64,000 bases of DNA, taken from the NCBI RefSeq assembly GCF_900460955.1, contig NZ_UFUW01000001.1:434001-498000 (forward strand), read 5' to 3'. This stretch comes from Cardiobacterium valvarum (lineage in GTDB: Bacteria > Pseudomonadota > Gammaproteobacteria > Cardiobacteriales > Cardiobacteriaceae). This document shows, piece after piece, positions 1 to 8,646 of this stretch. The stretch's first letter is position 1; every line of letters begins with the position of its first letter. The notes under the pieces were generated by a model, which was not told where the DNA came from, did no database searches, and was given only the letters and a program-made list of their open reading frames with translations. The translations under genes and the position numbers were made by a program.

Positions 1-542
1 AGGTGGTCGAAGCTGCTGAGGTCTATTTGCAGGGTGCGCGCCCAGCGCAGGGTGGTGTACACATAAATATCGGCAATACTCAGGCTGCCCGCGAGGTAAT
101 CCTGTTGTTGCAGGGCATCGTTGACGATGCCGTAGAGACGGAGGATGGCGGTGCGTCCGCCGGTAGCCAGCGCCTGTTGTGCCGCTTCGCCTTCCACATA
201 GCGTGCCGGGCCGAAGACCAGGCTGAACTGGCGGTGCAGGTCGCTGTTGGCAAAGGACAGCCATTGCCGCGCTCTCGCCGTGGTGCGCGTATCGCCGTGG
301 CCGAAAATGCCTGCTTTGGGGGCGAGATCGTGGATATAGCCGACGATAGCGACATTCTGCGTCAGCGTCCAGCCGTCATCTTCCAAGAGTGGCACCTGCC
401 CGAGCGGATTGAGCTTGAGATACGCAGATTCCTTGATGCTTTCGCGCGTTTCCGCCTGCGCCTGGTAGGGCAGGCCGGACCATTCCAGCGCAACATGCGG
501 CACGAAGGCACAACTACCGGGGAAATAATGCAATTTCAACAT
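1..542 (-). CDS. Glutathione S-transferase, C-terminus outside window
   Basis: Translation of the minus strand from the ATG at 542 gives a thioredoxin-fold start (MLKLHYFPGSCAFVPHVALE) followed by the GST glutathione-site stretch NPLGQVPLLEDDGWTLTQN and then the helical C-terminal domain, open to the window edge after about 180 codons. GSTs are usually near 200 aa, so only some 20 residues are missing. The family conjugates glutathione to electrophiles in the cytoplasm; the substrate cannot be read from the sequence. The start is supported by GAGGTAA eight bases upstream. A Ser/Cys pair in the first loop suggests a bacterial beta-like class, but this is weak. Confidence 0.85.
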   Translation of the reverse strand, partial: MLKLHYFPGSCAFVPHVALEWSGLPYQAQAETRESIKESAYLKLNPLGQVPLLEDDGWTLTQNVAIVGYIHDLAPKAGIFGHGDTRTTARARQWLSFANSDLHRQFSLVFGPARYVEGEAAQQALATGGRTAILRLYGIVNDALQQQDYLAGSLSIADIYVYTTLRWARTLQIDLSSFDH

Positions 543-668
543 GATGGGTTACCTCAAAAAAGCACGGATTGTGCGCGGGTGTTATAGCAGGATAGGGGCA
601 AGACTACCTGTGAATTAAAAGAATGTAACCGTATTATCATGTTTCCACTTTTTCTCACTAAGGGCCTT

Positions 669-839
669 ATGTACAGCGCTGTTGTGGAAGATAACCCCGG
701 CCGCGCCCGCATCATCTACAACCAGGCGACGGGCGAATTCGCCTACGGTCAGGACGACAGCAGCGCTGTTGCGGCAATGCTGATCGCCAATATTGGTCGC
801 GACCTCGAACTGAACACCAACCACATCCACATCATTTGA
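669..839 (+). CDS. Small hypothetical protein (56 aa)
   Basis: A 56-residue reading frame starting MYSAVVEDNPGRARIIYNQ and ending NTNHIHII. AAGGG lies just upstream of this ATG; an in-frame ATG at 639 has no ribosome site. A strong terminator follows within 20 bases of the stop, which argues that something is transcribed here on the plus strand. It has no signal peptide or membrane segment and I do not recognise a family. An overlapping minus-strand frame (615-875) runs through the terminator and is less plausible. Confidence 0.5.
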   Translation: MYSAVVEDNPGRARIIYNQATGEFAYGQDDSSAVAAMLIANIGRDLELNTNHIHII

Positions 840-857
840 CGCCTGGCCTGTAAACAG

Positions 858-888
858 AAAAGCCCACCGCAGCACGGTGGGCTTTTTT
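858..888 (+). terminator. Rho-independent terminator
   Basis: Stem AGCCCACC / GGTGGGCT with a short loop, then a run of six T. It closes the small gene at 669-839. Confidence 0.8.
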
Positions 889-962
889 CGCGCGCTATGG
901 TTATGGAAAAGAGGCAGCGCTGGTGCCTTTGGCCGGATGTCCCTTGTGTATGAAAAATCCTT

Positions 963-1006
963 ACGGGATAAATACTGGGCTCGCTAGGCGGGATAAATAC
1001 TGGGTT
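963..1006. repeat. Two copies of the dispersed CGGGATAAATACTGGG repeat
   Basis: CGGGATAAATACTGGGC and GCGGGATAAATACTGGGTT lie 25 bases apart, just downstream of the DUF421 gene. They belong to the intergenic repeat family that recurs throughout the window (see findings). Confidence 0.8.
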
Positions 1007-1015
1007 CCTGATGCC

Positions 1016-1642
1016 TCAATACCCAATCACCGTGATTTCGCCGTGGTCGTATTCCGCGAGGAACACCGCGCCCGCGTCCGCATAGCCCTGCGCTTGCAAT
1101 GCTGCCAGTAGCCAGGCTTCGTCCTTGTCGATCATCTCCAGTGTCGCCTGCTGGATGACGCCGTCGGTAATCAGCGGGTATTTCGGTTTTTCTTCGCCCA
1201 TCTGCGTGATGATGAGCTGTCCGTCCTGCTCAAGGATGACCTGTTTGACGTCTTTCACCGCATACGCGCCCTGTGTGCGCAGTTTGAACGCAAGCTCATG
1301 TGCCGACATGCCGACCCGCCGCACCGCTTCCACGTCAATCTTGCCACGCGAAATCAGCAGCACCGGCTGCCCGTCCACCATCCGCTTGACCAGACTATTG
1401 TGTTTTTTCAGCCAGCGCAGCGACAGCACCAGTGCGAACCAGATCACCAATATCAGCAGGAACTCAAGAATAGTGATATCAGGGTTGTAAATCACCCCGC
1501 CGACAATCCCGCCCAGCACATAGTTCTGCACCTGGTCGCTGGCCGAGGCGGGCGCGAGATTGCCCTTGCCGGTCAGGTTAATAACCAGCACCAGCGCCAG
1601 GAAACCGAGAATCAGCTTGACTGCAACTAATAGGTAAAACAT
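1016..1642 (-). CDS. DUF421 (YetF/YcaP-like) membrane protein
   Basis: 208 aa. Three hydrophobic segments at about residues 3-23, 36-52 and 56-74 are followed by the soluble DUF421 domain (GQPVLLISRGKIDVEAVRR, then ELAFKLRTQGAYAVKDVKQV), which is the YetF/YcaP layout; an extra C-terminal stretch ends in ITVIGY. Function is not established for the family beyond an inner-membrane location. I chose MFYLLV as start because TAAGGAAT sits seven bases upstream, rather than the longer frame from 1693, whose extra 17 residues look non-coding. It stands alone, facing away from the racemase operon. Confidence 0.85.
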   Translation of the reverse strand: MFYLLVAVKLILGFLALVLVINLTGKGNLAPASASDQVQNYVLGGIVGGVIYNPDITILEFLLILVIWFALVLSLRWLKKHNSLVKRMVDGQPVLLISRGKIDVEAVRRVGMSAHELAFKLRTQGAYAVKDVKQVILEQDGQLIITQMGEEKPKYPLITDGVIQQATLEMIDKDEAWLLAALQAQGYADAGAVFLAEYDHGEITVIGY

Positions 1643-1754
1643 CGCCGTATTCCTTAAGTAGATAAAACACCGCGCCATTCTAGCGCAGCGCACATCAAGG
1701 CCGTGCCCGCTCGTCTGCGCTACAATCGCAATGAACCCGTAACGGAGTCAGCGT

Positions 1755-2441
1755 ATGAAAATCCTCGGCATCATCGGCGGCATGGGGCCGCAAGCGACCA
1801 TTGACCTCTATCAGAAAATCACCGACCACACCGCCGCCACCCGCGATCAGGACCATCTGCACATCCTCATCGACAGCTATCCGCAAATCCCCGACCGTAC
1901 GGCGCACATCTGCGGCAGCGGCGATGATCCGCTGCCTTATCTCGTCCGCAGTGCGCGCCGTCTTGAAGCCGCCGGGGCCGAACTGCTGCTCATGCCCTGC
2001 AATGCCGCGCACCACTACATCCGCGCCCTGCGCGAACGCACCATCCTGCCCTTCCTGCATATCGCCGATTGCGCCATTGCCGCCCTGAGCACACGCTGCC
2101 CGCCGGGTAGCCGCGTTGCCGTCCTCTCCACCCGTGGCACCCGGCATTCCGGCATCTATCGTGATGCCCTGCAACAGGCGGGTTATCACCCCGTCGAACC
2201 CGACGAGGCGCAGACCGCCGCCCTGATGCGCTGCATCTATGACGGCGCCAAAGCGGGCAACACCGCCGCCTACGCCCCATTGCTGGCGGAAACAGTTGCC
2301 ACGATTGCCGCCGACAGTCTCATCCTCGCCTGCACCGAGCTGCCGCTGTTTCTGCCGTGGTGGCAGGACAGCCGCCCCGTAATCGATTCTACCGACGCGC
2401 TGGCTCGTGCCGCCGTCGCCGCCGCCCAGGAGACATCATGA
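1755..2441 (+). CDS. Aspartate/glutamate racemase family protein
   Basis: 228 aa. Starts MKILGIIGGMGPQATIDLY, the signature start of aspartate racemases, and carries both catalytic cysteines in the expected settings: MPCNAAHHY (near residue 83) and ACTELPLFL (near 194). Such PLP-independent enzymes swap the configuration at the alpha carbon of Asp or Glu using the two cysteines. GGAG precedes the ATG. Its TGA overlaps the start of the next gene as ATGA, so the enzyme and the ABC permease are translationally coupled; this suggests that the imported compound and the racemase product are linked. Substrate unknown. Confidence 0.88.
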   Translation: MKILGIIGGMGPQATIDLYQKITDHTAATRDQDHLHILIDSYPQIPDRTAHICGSGDDPLPYLVRSARRLEAAGAELLLMPCNAAHHYIRALRERTILPFLHIADCAIAALSTRCPPGSRVAVLSTRGTRHSGIYRDALQQAGYHPVEPDEAQTAALMRCIYDGAKAGNTAAYAPLLAETVATIAADSLILACTELPLFLPWWQDSRPVIDSTDALARAAVAAAQETS

Positions 2442-3238
2442 TTCTCGAAGACGGCAAGCCCATCGACCGTCCGCTCGCCTGGCGTATCGGCGATTACTGC
2501 TGGGGCATCTTCCCCGCCCTTGCTTCACTTTTTGCCATCACCGCGTTATGGCAGTTTGGACACGACCACCTCGGCACCATGCTCATTCCTGCGCCGCTTA
2601 CCGTCCTCGCTCGCGCCGGCGACATCCTCATGACCGCCGCCCGTGGCGACGTGCTGCTCACCCTGGCTCGTGGCGGCATCGGCATCGCGCTCGCCCTTGC
2701 CTGCGGTATCAGCGCAGGCTTCATCGCCGGATTGAGCCGCACCCTTGCCCTGTTGTTACGCCCAATCAACACCGTCCTGCTCGGCACGCCGCCCATCATC
2801 TGGGTCGTGCTCGCCATCTTCTGGTTCAACATGGGCTCAACCAGCGTCGTCTTCACCGTATGGATCACCGTGCTGCCGCTGGTCTTCGCCGCCGCGCAGA
2901 TGAGCATCGTCAGCATCCCCGCGCCGCTCGCCGAAATGCTCGAAACCTATCGCGTGCCGTGGCCGCGCCGCCTGCGTGCCCTTTATCTGCCGCATATCCT
3001 GCGCCAACTGCTGCCCGCCCTCATCGTTGCTGTCGGCAGCGGGCTGAAAATCACCGTCATGGCCGAACTGCTCGGCAGCAACAACGGCATGGGCAGCGCC
3101 ATCGCCAGTGCCCGCGCCATGCTCGACACCGTGGACGTGATGGCCTATGTCATCCTCATCGTCGCCATCATCATGGCCATCGAATACGGCGCACTCGAAC
3201 CGCTGCGCCGCCTCTTCATCACTGAACGCCGCTCCTGA
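2438..3238 (+). CDS. ABC transporter permease (TauC/SsuC type)
   Basis: 266 aa, about six membrane segments. The cytoplasmic EAA-type loop is visible as EMLETYRVPWPRRLRALYLP near residues 166-185, as in the nitrate/sulfonate/taurine permease family (BPD_transp_1). The ATG at 2438 overlaps the racemase stop (ATGA), which decides the start over the longer open frame from 2357. The ATPase follows after two bases. No periplasmic binding protein gene is present on either side, which is unusual for this importer class: the binding protein must be encoded elsewhere or be shared. Substrate cannot be deduced. Confidence 0.85.
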   Translation: MILEDGKPIDRPLAWRIGDYCWGIFPALASLFAITALWQFGHDHLGTMLIPAPLTVLARAGDILMTAARGDVLLTLARGGIGIALALACGISAGFIAGLSRTLALLLRPINTVLLGTPPIIWVVLAIFWFNMGSTSVVFTVWITVLPLVFAAAQMSIVSIPAPLAEMLETYRVPWPRRLRALYLPHILRQLLPALIVAVGSGLKITVMAELLGSNNGMGSAIASARAMLDTVDVMAYVILIVAIIMAIEYGALEPLRRLFITERRS

Positions 3239-3240
3239 AC

Positions 3241-3942
3241 ATGCTGACGCTAGATAACATCCAAATCGACCTCGGCGGACAAACCATCGTCGAAAATTTC
3301 AGCCTGCATCTCGCCGCTGGCGAATGCCTCGCCCTTTCCGGTGCCTCCGGCTGCGGCAAAACCACCATCCTGCGCGCCATCGCCGGGCTTGTTGAGCTAG
3401 AAGATGGCACTATCACCTGCCACGCCCGCCGTCTCGCCTATCTCTTCCAGGAACCACGCCTCCTGCCGTGGCTGCGTGCCGACGAAAACGTCCGCCTCGT
3501 CGCCCCCGAAGCGGATACAGCGCGCATCCAGACACTCTTCCGCGAACTGTGGCTGGACGACAAAGACCTGCGCAAATACCCGCACGAACTCTCCGGCGGC
3601 ATGCAACAGCGCGTGGCGCTGGCGCGGGCGCTGATTACCGAGCCCGACCTGCTGCTGATGGATGAACCGTTCAGCGCGCTGGACGCCCGCCTGCGAGACG
3701 AACTGCAACAACGCGTCATCCGCCTCATTAATGCAGGCACCGCCGTCTGCCTTGTCACCCACGACGCCCAGGAAGCGGTGCGCCTCGCCCGGCATATCTA
3801 CTGCCTGCGCGGCAAACCGACGCAATGCTTCGCTAACATCCACCTGGGCGAACCCTATGCCGCACGCGATCCCGCCTGGTGCCTCGAAAAAAGCGCCCAC
3901 CCCGCCCTGCGCGGGATTGAGGAAGCGGCGCTGGCGGATTGA
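3241..3942 (+). CDS. ABC transporter ATP-binding protein (TauB/SsuB type)
   Basis: 233 aa. Walker A GASGCGKTT (near residue 36), Q-loop LFQEPRLLPW, signature LSGGMQQR, Walker B LLLMDEPFSALD and switch histidine VTHDAQEA are all present, so the enzyme looks active. LFQEPRLLPW is typical of the nitrate/sulfonate/taurine ATPases. Two bases separate it from the permease; it is the last gene of the three-gene operon. Repeats follow directly. Confidence 0.9.
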   Translation: MLTLDNIQIDLGGQTIVENFSLHLAAGECLALSGASGCGKTTILRAIAGLVELEDGTITCHARRLAYLFQEPRLLPWLRADENVRLVAPEADTARIQTLFRELWLDDKDLRKYPHELSGGMQQRVALARALITEPDLLLMDEPFSALDARLRDELQQRVIRLINAGTAVCLVTHDAQEAVRLARHIYCLRGKPTQCFANIHLGEPYAARDPAWCLEKSAHPALRGIEEAALAD

Positions 3943-4420
3943 TACCAGTCCCTTCGTACACGACAAAAAACCTTGCAACACAACCCGCTTGGCGGGCCTG
4001 GCATTTGCGCCGCTTGGCAGGCGTAGGATGGGCTTTAGCCCATCAAGCGGGTGCAGCCTGCTTTTTGTATTTCGGGTAGACGTGACCACCAAGCGGGAAA
4101 ACTACGCGCTTTTTGATTTTGAGACATTGCAGGCAACGTCTCTACGTTTTTCTTTCTACCGTAGCGCTGTTGTGCTGTCTGAACAGCCGCTAAAGGGCAT
4201 AAATGCCGGGCTCGCGTAGGATGGGCTTCGGCCCACCAAGCAGGCGCAGCCTGCTTTTTGCGTTCTTGATAGCAGCACGGAAGAAATATCGCCAAGCGGT
4301 GTGGTTGCTGGGTTTGTGAGACGTTGCAGGCAACGTCTCTACAAAGAACCCCCGGCATTTGCGCCGCTTGGCTATAGGTATCTGCGAATAACCTTCTATG
4401 CTCTTGGGACATCAACTGAA
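3943..4420. repeat. Gene-free stretch with a duplicated composite repeat
   Basis: No convincing gene in about 480 bases. It holds two related composites about 195 bases apart: CGTAGGATGGGCTT..GCCCA followed by AAGCGGGTGCAGCCTGCTTT (4022-4067) and its variant (4216-4261), and GAGAC(A/G)TTGCAGGCAACGTC (4119-4144, 4317-4341), the latter an imperfect palindrome. CCGCTTGGCGGG and CCGCTTGGCAGG copies lie between. At 3952 CCCTTCGTACACGACAAAAA recurs inverted at 27276. Confidence 0.7.
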
Positions 4421-4428
4421 CCGCCGCA

Positions 4429-4468
4429 GAAAAGAAGAAGGGGAAGACGCCTTGCGACGCCCTCCCCC
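4429..4468 (-). terminator. Possible terminator of the BapA-like gene
   Basis: On the minus strand an imperfect GC-rich hairpin around GGCGTCGCAAGGCGTC is followed by TTCTTCTTTTCT, 15 bases past the stop of the BapA-like gene. Several mismatches make it uncertain. Confidence 0.4.
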
Positions 4469-4484
4469 AAGGAGCAAACGGTAC

Positions 4485-5309
4485 TTATATGATCGTGACG
4501 CTGATATCGTCCTCAATGCGCGCGATCAGGTTGTTGTGCTGATAGACGTGATATTTCCCTTCGTCTGCCAGTCGTGTCCAGTGCTGTCCGGCAAGCTGCA
4601 CGTTGTCGCCGTGATTGCCGTCAATCGTCAGCCGGGCGGGCTCGCCCAGCAGGTCCTGGGCGCTCAGCTTGAGCAGGTCGTCACGCCCGTTGTCCAGATC
4701 CAGTTTGCCGTCCCGCGCGACGTGCGTCATATCCAGCATTTCGTTGTTCAGTTGCAGGGAATAGCCCCGTCCGCTACCGCGCGGCGTATCCACGGGTTTA
4801 TGGGCAATGCCGTCATCATCGCTGCTGCCGCTGGCCAGTGCGGCCAAACCGCCGACGACCAAGGCACCACCACCGGCCAGCAGCATGGAGCCCATGGAGG
4901 GGGTCTGGGTTTCTCCGCCGCTGTGGGCAGTAGGCGGGGTTTCTGCAACTTCGTCGGCACGCAGATGCTCTATCGGTAACGCTTCCTGCGGTGGAGCGGC
5001 CTCTGCCGGCAGTGTGGCGAGGATATCCTGCGTGGGTGGCGGAGCGGCAGCTTCGCTGACTTCAGCCGACTGCGGCGGTGCCGCCGTGTCGCCATGATGC
5101 ATGGTCACCCACGGATAGCTGTCGCTGCCATAGATTTCTATCTGACCGTCATGCCGGGTGATGCGCAATCCGTCAGGTGCCCGTCCGGTTTGGGTATCGA
5201 TAAGGTCATAGTGCGCATCTTGCGCCATGCGGATATCGATTTGCTGTCCATTCACAACATCCCAGCTGCGTTCGCTGCTGCCTTCTTTGACGGTGAGTTT
5301 GATTGCCAT
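4485..5309 (-). CDS. Small BapA-like cell-surface protein
   Basis: 274 aa. Residues 1-75 form a beta-rich head (MAIKLTVKEGSSERSWDVVN) that resembles the prefix domain of giant BapA-type type I secreted adhesins. A Pro/Ala/Glu-rich linker (76-130) leads to a Gly/Ala hydrophobic stretch followed by SSDDDG (about 134-160), and then a domain with LTIDGNHGDNVQL, WTRL and a closing DDISVTII, as seen at the ends of such adhesins. The long Ig-like repeat section between the two ends is absent, so this may be a shrunken adhesin or a distinct small surface protein. AGGAG sits seven bases before the ATG. Family assignment is by memory of motifs; function is inference. Confidence 0.6.
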   Translation of the reverse strand: MAIKLTVKEGSSERSWDVVNGQQIDIRMAQDAHYDLIDTQTGRAPDGLRITRHDGQIEIYGSDSYPWVTMHHGDTAAPPQSAEVSEAAAPPPTQDILATLPAEAAPPQEALPIEHLRADEVAETPPTAHSGGETQTPSMGSMLLAGGGALVVGGLAALASGSSDDDGIAHKPVDTPRGSGRGYSLQLNNEMLDMTHVARDGKLDLDNGRDDLLKLSAQDLLGEPARLTIDGNHGDNVQLAGQHWTRLADEGKYHVYQHNNLIARIEDDISVTII

Positions 5310-5495
5310 GCTTGTTCTCCTGAACCGTAGTTCACGGGATACCTCGCTCCGTTGCTGTGAATATTACAAAATTCTCAGATTAAATACCAGTTATTTTCTT
5401 TTTTCTCTTGTTTTCTCTATGGATTACAGAGAAAAAACCGTCGGTAGCGGATTTTATTTTATTACGGTTTGTCAGGATTTTGGTGCTTGGCATGA

Positions 5496-5520
5496 TGAAA
5501 AACGCCCCTTGCGGGGCGTT
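5496..5520 (-). terminator. Terminator of the lactate permease gene
   Basis: Minus-strand stem AACGCCCC / GGGGCGTT with GCAA-type loop followed by TTTTTCATC, 20 bases beyond the lctP stop. Confidence 0.8.
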
Positions 5521-5540
5521 GGCATGGTGTCGGTGAGAAG

Positions 5541-7166
5541 TCAGAACACGTAGATAAACAGTACGGCCATGAGGGCGGCGATGGCGCCGTAGATAGTCAT
5601 CGGGATGACGGTTTTCTTGATAATCGCGCCTTCCTGGTTTTGCACGTCGAGTACGGTGCAGACGGCGATGATGTTATTGATGCACACCATGTTGCCCATT
5701 GCCCCGCCCACCGATTGCAGGGCGAGCACGCTGTTGCCCGGCAGGCCGACGTTTTGCGCGATGCTGTGCTGGATGCTGCCGAAGGTGAGGTTCGACACGG
5801 TGTTCGAGCCGGAGAAGAAGGCCCCTATCGCGCCGAGGTAGGAGGCGAAGTACACCCAGTTGTCGCCGGCAATCTGCGCAAAGCTGTTGCCGATGATTTT
5901 TACCATTGAGCCGTCTGCGCCGACCATCATGAATTTGACCATGACCAGCGCGCCGAAGAGGGCGAGCAGCGGTTTGATGGTTTGCGCAAGGGTGGTGTGC
6001 CAGACGACGAAGCTGTTGCGGAAGCTGACGCGGTAGATGGCCAGCGACAGCCAGACGGTGATAACGAACGGAATGAAAGCGGGGACGTAGAGGGTTTTGT
6101 AGCTTTCGTTTACGGCTTCGCCGAAGATGTTTTTGAAGCTGAGGATGAGGGCGCGGCTGACTTCGAAGTCGCAAACGCCGAGATGCAGGGTGAAGAGCGG
6201 GGTGGCGTCGTTGAGCAGCTCTTTCAGGCCGAGTTCCTGCACACGGGTGACAATGAGGATGACCATCAGCATGCCCAGCGGCATCAGTGCTTTCAGTACC
6301 TGGCCGGTGGTGAGTGTGGCGCGTTCGCCGCTGTCTGTCATTTTGGCGAGGCCGATGCCCTTGTTGGCGAGGACGACGGAAAGTAGCAAGCCGATACCGC
6401 CGCCGACCAGTGCCGGGAATTCGTAGTTCACCTGCGCGAGCAGGGCGTACGGTACGGTGCAGGCGAGGATGCTGAGGTAGATGTAGCCGAGGTTTTTGCG
6501 GATTTCCGCCCAGCTGGTGATGAAGCGCAGGGCGATGACCGGGATGACGAGGCCGGCGATGAAATGGATGATGCCGGTTTGCTTGCCGATTTGCAGGATA
6601 TCGGCGTCGCTCAGTATCTCCGTGTTCTTCAGCTCGCCGAAGCCAAACCAGGTCGGCGTACCGACCGCGCCGAAGGAGACGGGCACGGAATTCATGACGA
6701 GGGCGAAGACGGCGACCTGTATCGGCTTGAAGCCGAGGCCGACGAGGATGGGCGCAGCGATGGCGGCGGGTGTGCCGAAGCCGCTCGCCCCTTCGATCAT
6801 GAAGGCGAAGGCCCAGCCGATAATCATCAGCTGGGCGATGGGGTTGGGGTTGATGTTGCCCAGCCACTGGCGGATGACGGCGAGGCAGCCGGTCGCTTCC
6901 ATCATGCGGTTGAAGAAGATCGCGCCGAAGATGACGGTGATGGGGGTGAGGGTGGTGACGATGCCCGCTGCCGCGTTGGCGTTCAGCAGCATGAAGTCGT
7001 TTTTGAAGTAGAAGAGTTGCAGGAGGTAGATGATGAGCGCTGTACCGGGCAGGGCGATATAAGACGGCACGGCATTTTTTTTCACCATCAGCCAGATGAG
7101 CAGGATGATGGGCGCGATGCTGAGGACGAGCGGCAGGTAGCCGGTGGTGGTAGCTGTGGTTTCCAT
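5541..7166 (-). CDS. lctP: L-lactate permease
   Basis: 541 aa with about 12-14 membrane segments. The family signature FMIEGASGFGTPAAIAAPIL (near residues 118-137) and NSVPVSFGAVGTPTWFGFG identify the LctP/LldP lactate permeases, which import lactate with protons through the inner membrane. METTATTTGY is taken as start: the upstream in-frame ATG lacks a ribosome site, while this one has CCGGAA close by. It lies downstream of lldD in the same direction, so uptake and oxidation of L-lactate are probably co-expressed, although 264 bases with a tandem repeat array separate them. Confidence 0.93.
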   Translation of the reverse strand: METTATTTGYLPLVLSIAPIILLIWLMVKKNAVPSYIALPGTALIIYLLQLFYFKNDFMLLNANAAAGIVTTLTPITVIFGAIFFNRMMEATGCLAVIRQWLGNINPNPIAQLMIIGWAFAFMIEGASGFGTPAAIAAPILVGLGFKPIQVAVFALVMNSVPVSFGAVGTPTWFGFGELKNTEILSDADILQIGKQTGIIHFIAGLVIPVIALRFITSWAEIRKNLGYIYLSILACTVPYALLAQVNYEFPALVGGGIGLLLSVVLANKGIGLAKMTDSGERATLTTGQVLKALMPLGMLMVILIVTRVQELGLKELLNDATPLFTLHLGVCDFEVSRALILSFKNIFGEAVNESYKTLYVPAFIPFVITVWLSLAIYRVSFRNSFVVWHTTLAQTIKPLLALFGALVMVKFMMVGADGSMVKIIGNSFAQIAGDNWVYFASYLGAIGAFFSGSNTVSNLTFGSIQHSIAQNVGLPGNSVLALQSVGGAMGNMVCINNIIAVCTVLDVQNQEGAIIKKTVIPMTIYGAIAALMAVLFIYVF

Positions 7167-7212
7167 AGACGGTTCCGGTGGATGGGGTAGATGCAAAAAG
7201 GCGCGTGGTTGT

Positions 7213-7390
7213 CCCGCTTGGCGGGAGGCCAGGTTTTATCTCGCTTGGCGGGAACGCAGGTTTTGTCTCGCTTGGCGGGAACCCAGGTTTTGTCCCGCTT
7301 GGCGGGAACGCAGGTTTTATCTCGCTTGGCGGGAACCCAGGTTTTATCTCGCTTGGCGGGAACCCAGGTTTTGTCCCGCTTGGCGGGCGT
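7213..7390. repeat. Seven-copy tandem array, 27-bp unit
   Basis: Cores CGCTTGGCGGG start at 7215, 7242, 7269, 7296, 7323, 7350 and 7377, exactly 27 bases apart; the rest of the unit is AAC(C/G)CAGGTTTT(A/G)T(C/T)(C/T). First and last copies are divergent at the outer edges. The array fills the lldD-lctP gap. Units alternate between a few variants (ACGCAGG or ACCCAGG; TCTCG or TCCCG). Because 27 is a multiple of three, all frames stay open, but no ribosome site or family supports translation. Confidence 0.9.
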
Positions 7391-7430
7391 TTTATTCATA
7401 AAGGCAGCCATCGCCGACTGCCTTATGGGC

Positions 7431-8588
7431 TTAGTACGTCCCCGGCACCAGAATATCCGTGCCGACGTTTTTGATGTCGGTGTGGCCGCAGAATGCCATC
7501 GTCGTATCCATTTCGTTGTAGAGGATTTCCAGGCAGCGGCGCACGCCGTCTTCGCCGTAGGCACCGAGGCCGTAAAGGAAGGCCTTGCCGATCATCGTGC
7601 CTTTGGCACCGAGCGCCATGCACTTCAAGATGTCCTGTCCGCTCGTGATGCCGCTGTCCAGCCACACCTCGATTTTGTTGCCAACCGCAGCAACGATTTC
7701 CGGCAGCACTTTGATGCTGGACAGTGCGCCGTCAAGCTGGCGGCCGCCGTGGTTGGAAATTACCAGTGCATCGGCGCCGGAAGCGGCAGCCTTTTCTGCA
7801 TCTTCAGCGGTCATGATGCCCTTGATGATGAGTTTGCCGCCCCAGAGATCCTTGATGCGGGCGACATCGTCCCAGCTAAGGCGCGGGTCGAACTGTTCGC
7901 TGGTCCAGGAAGAAAGCGAGGACAAGTCGGATACGTTCTTGGCGTGGCCGACGATATTGCCGAAGGTGCGGCGCTTGGTGTGCAGCATGCCCCAGCACCA
8001 CTGCGGCTTGGTAGCGAGGTTGAGCATGTTCATCAGGGTCGGCTTCGGCGGCGCGGAAAGGCCGTTTTTAATATCGCGGTGGCGCTGACCGAGCACTTGC
8101 AGGTCGGCGGTGAGCATCAGCGCGGAACAGTTTGCCGCTTGCGCCCGCTTGATGAGGTCTTCCATGAATTCGCGGTCGCGCATCACATAAAGCTGGAACC
8201 AGAACGGCTTGCTTGTGTTCGCCGCTACGTCTTCAATCGAGCAGATGGACATGGTGGAAAGCGTGAAGGGAATGCCGAACTTCTCGGCAGCTTTCGCTGC
8301 GAGGATCTCGCCATCGGCGTGCATCATGCCGGTAAAACCGGTCGGGGCGATGACGACGGGCATATGCACCTTCTCGCCAATCATCGTCGTTTCCAGGGTG
8401 CGGCCGGTCATATCGACCAGCACGCGCTGGCGGAACTTGATCGGGTCAAAATCACGGCTGTTGTGGTGCAGGGTACTTTCCGTCCAGGAACCGGAACGGA
8501 CGTAATCGAAAAACATGCGCGGCACCTTGCGTTCGGCGACGCGGCGCAGGTCTTCAATGCAAGTCATTTTACTGAGATCGCGTGGCAT
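7431..8588 (-). CDS. lldD: L-lactate dehydrogenase (FMN, quinone-linked)
   Basis: 385 aa, the usual length. FMN-dependent alpha-hydroxy acid dehydrogenase: Y/R residues in the N-terminal FDYVRSGS, VIAPTGFTGMMHADGE, and the catalytic histidine motif ISNHGGRQLDG near residue 277, followed by the phosphate-binding stretch near LGAKGTMIGKAFLYG. It oxidises L-lactate to pyruvate at the inner membrane and passes electrons to quinone. AGGAGAATTT in front of MPRDLSK fixes the start; the open frame continues upstream another 17 codons without a site. lctP follows downstream. No lldR-type regulator is adjacent. Confidence 0.93.
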   Translation of the reverse strand: MPRDLSKMTCIEDLRRVAERKVPRMFFDYVRSGSWTESTLHHNSRDFDPIKFRQRVLVDMTGRTLETTMIGEKVHMPVVIAPTGFTGMMHADGEILAAKAAEKFGIPFTLSTMSICSIEDVAANTSKPFWFQLYVMRDREFMEDLIKRAQAANCSALMLTADLQVLGQRHRDIKNGLSAPPKPTLMNMLNLATKPQWCWGMLHTKRRTFGNIVGHAKNVSDLSSLSSWTSEQFDPRLSWDDVARIKDLWGGKLIIKGIMTAEDAEKAAASGADALVISNHGGRQLDGALSSIKVLPEIVAAVGNKIEVWLDSGITSGQDILKCMALGAKGTMIGKAFLYGLGAYGEDGVRRCLEILYNEMDTTMAFCGHTDIKNVGTDILVPGTY

Positions 8589-8646
8589 AAATTCTCCTGT
8601 GAATTCAATAATCTGGAAAGAGGATATGAGTCCGGACAATCAGTAG

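Noticed and set aside
7213..7390. CRISPR array
   Set aside because: Units are head-to-tail without unique spacers, 27-base period, no cas genes. Same reasoning for 41856-42042.
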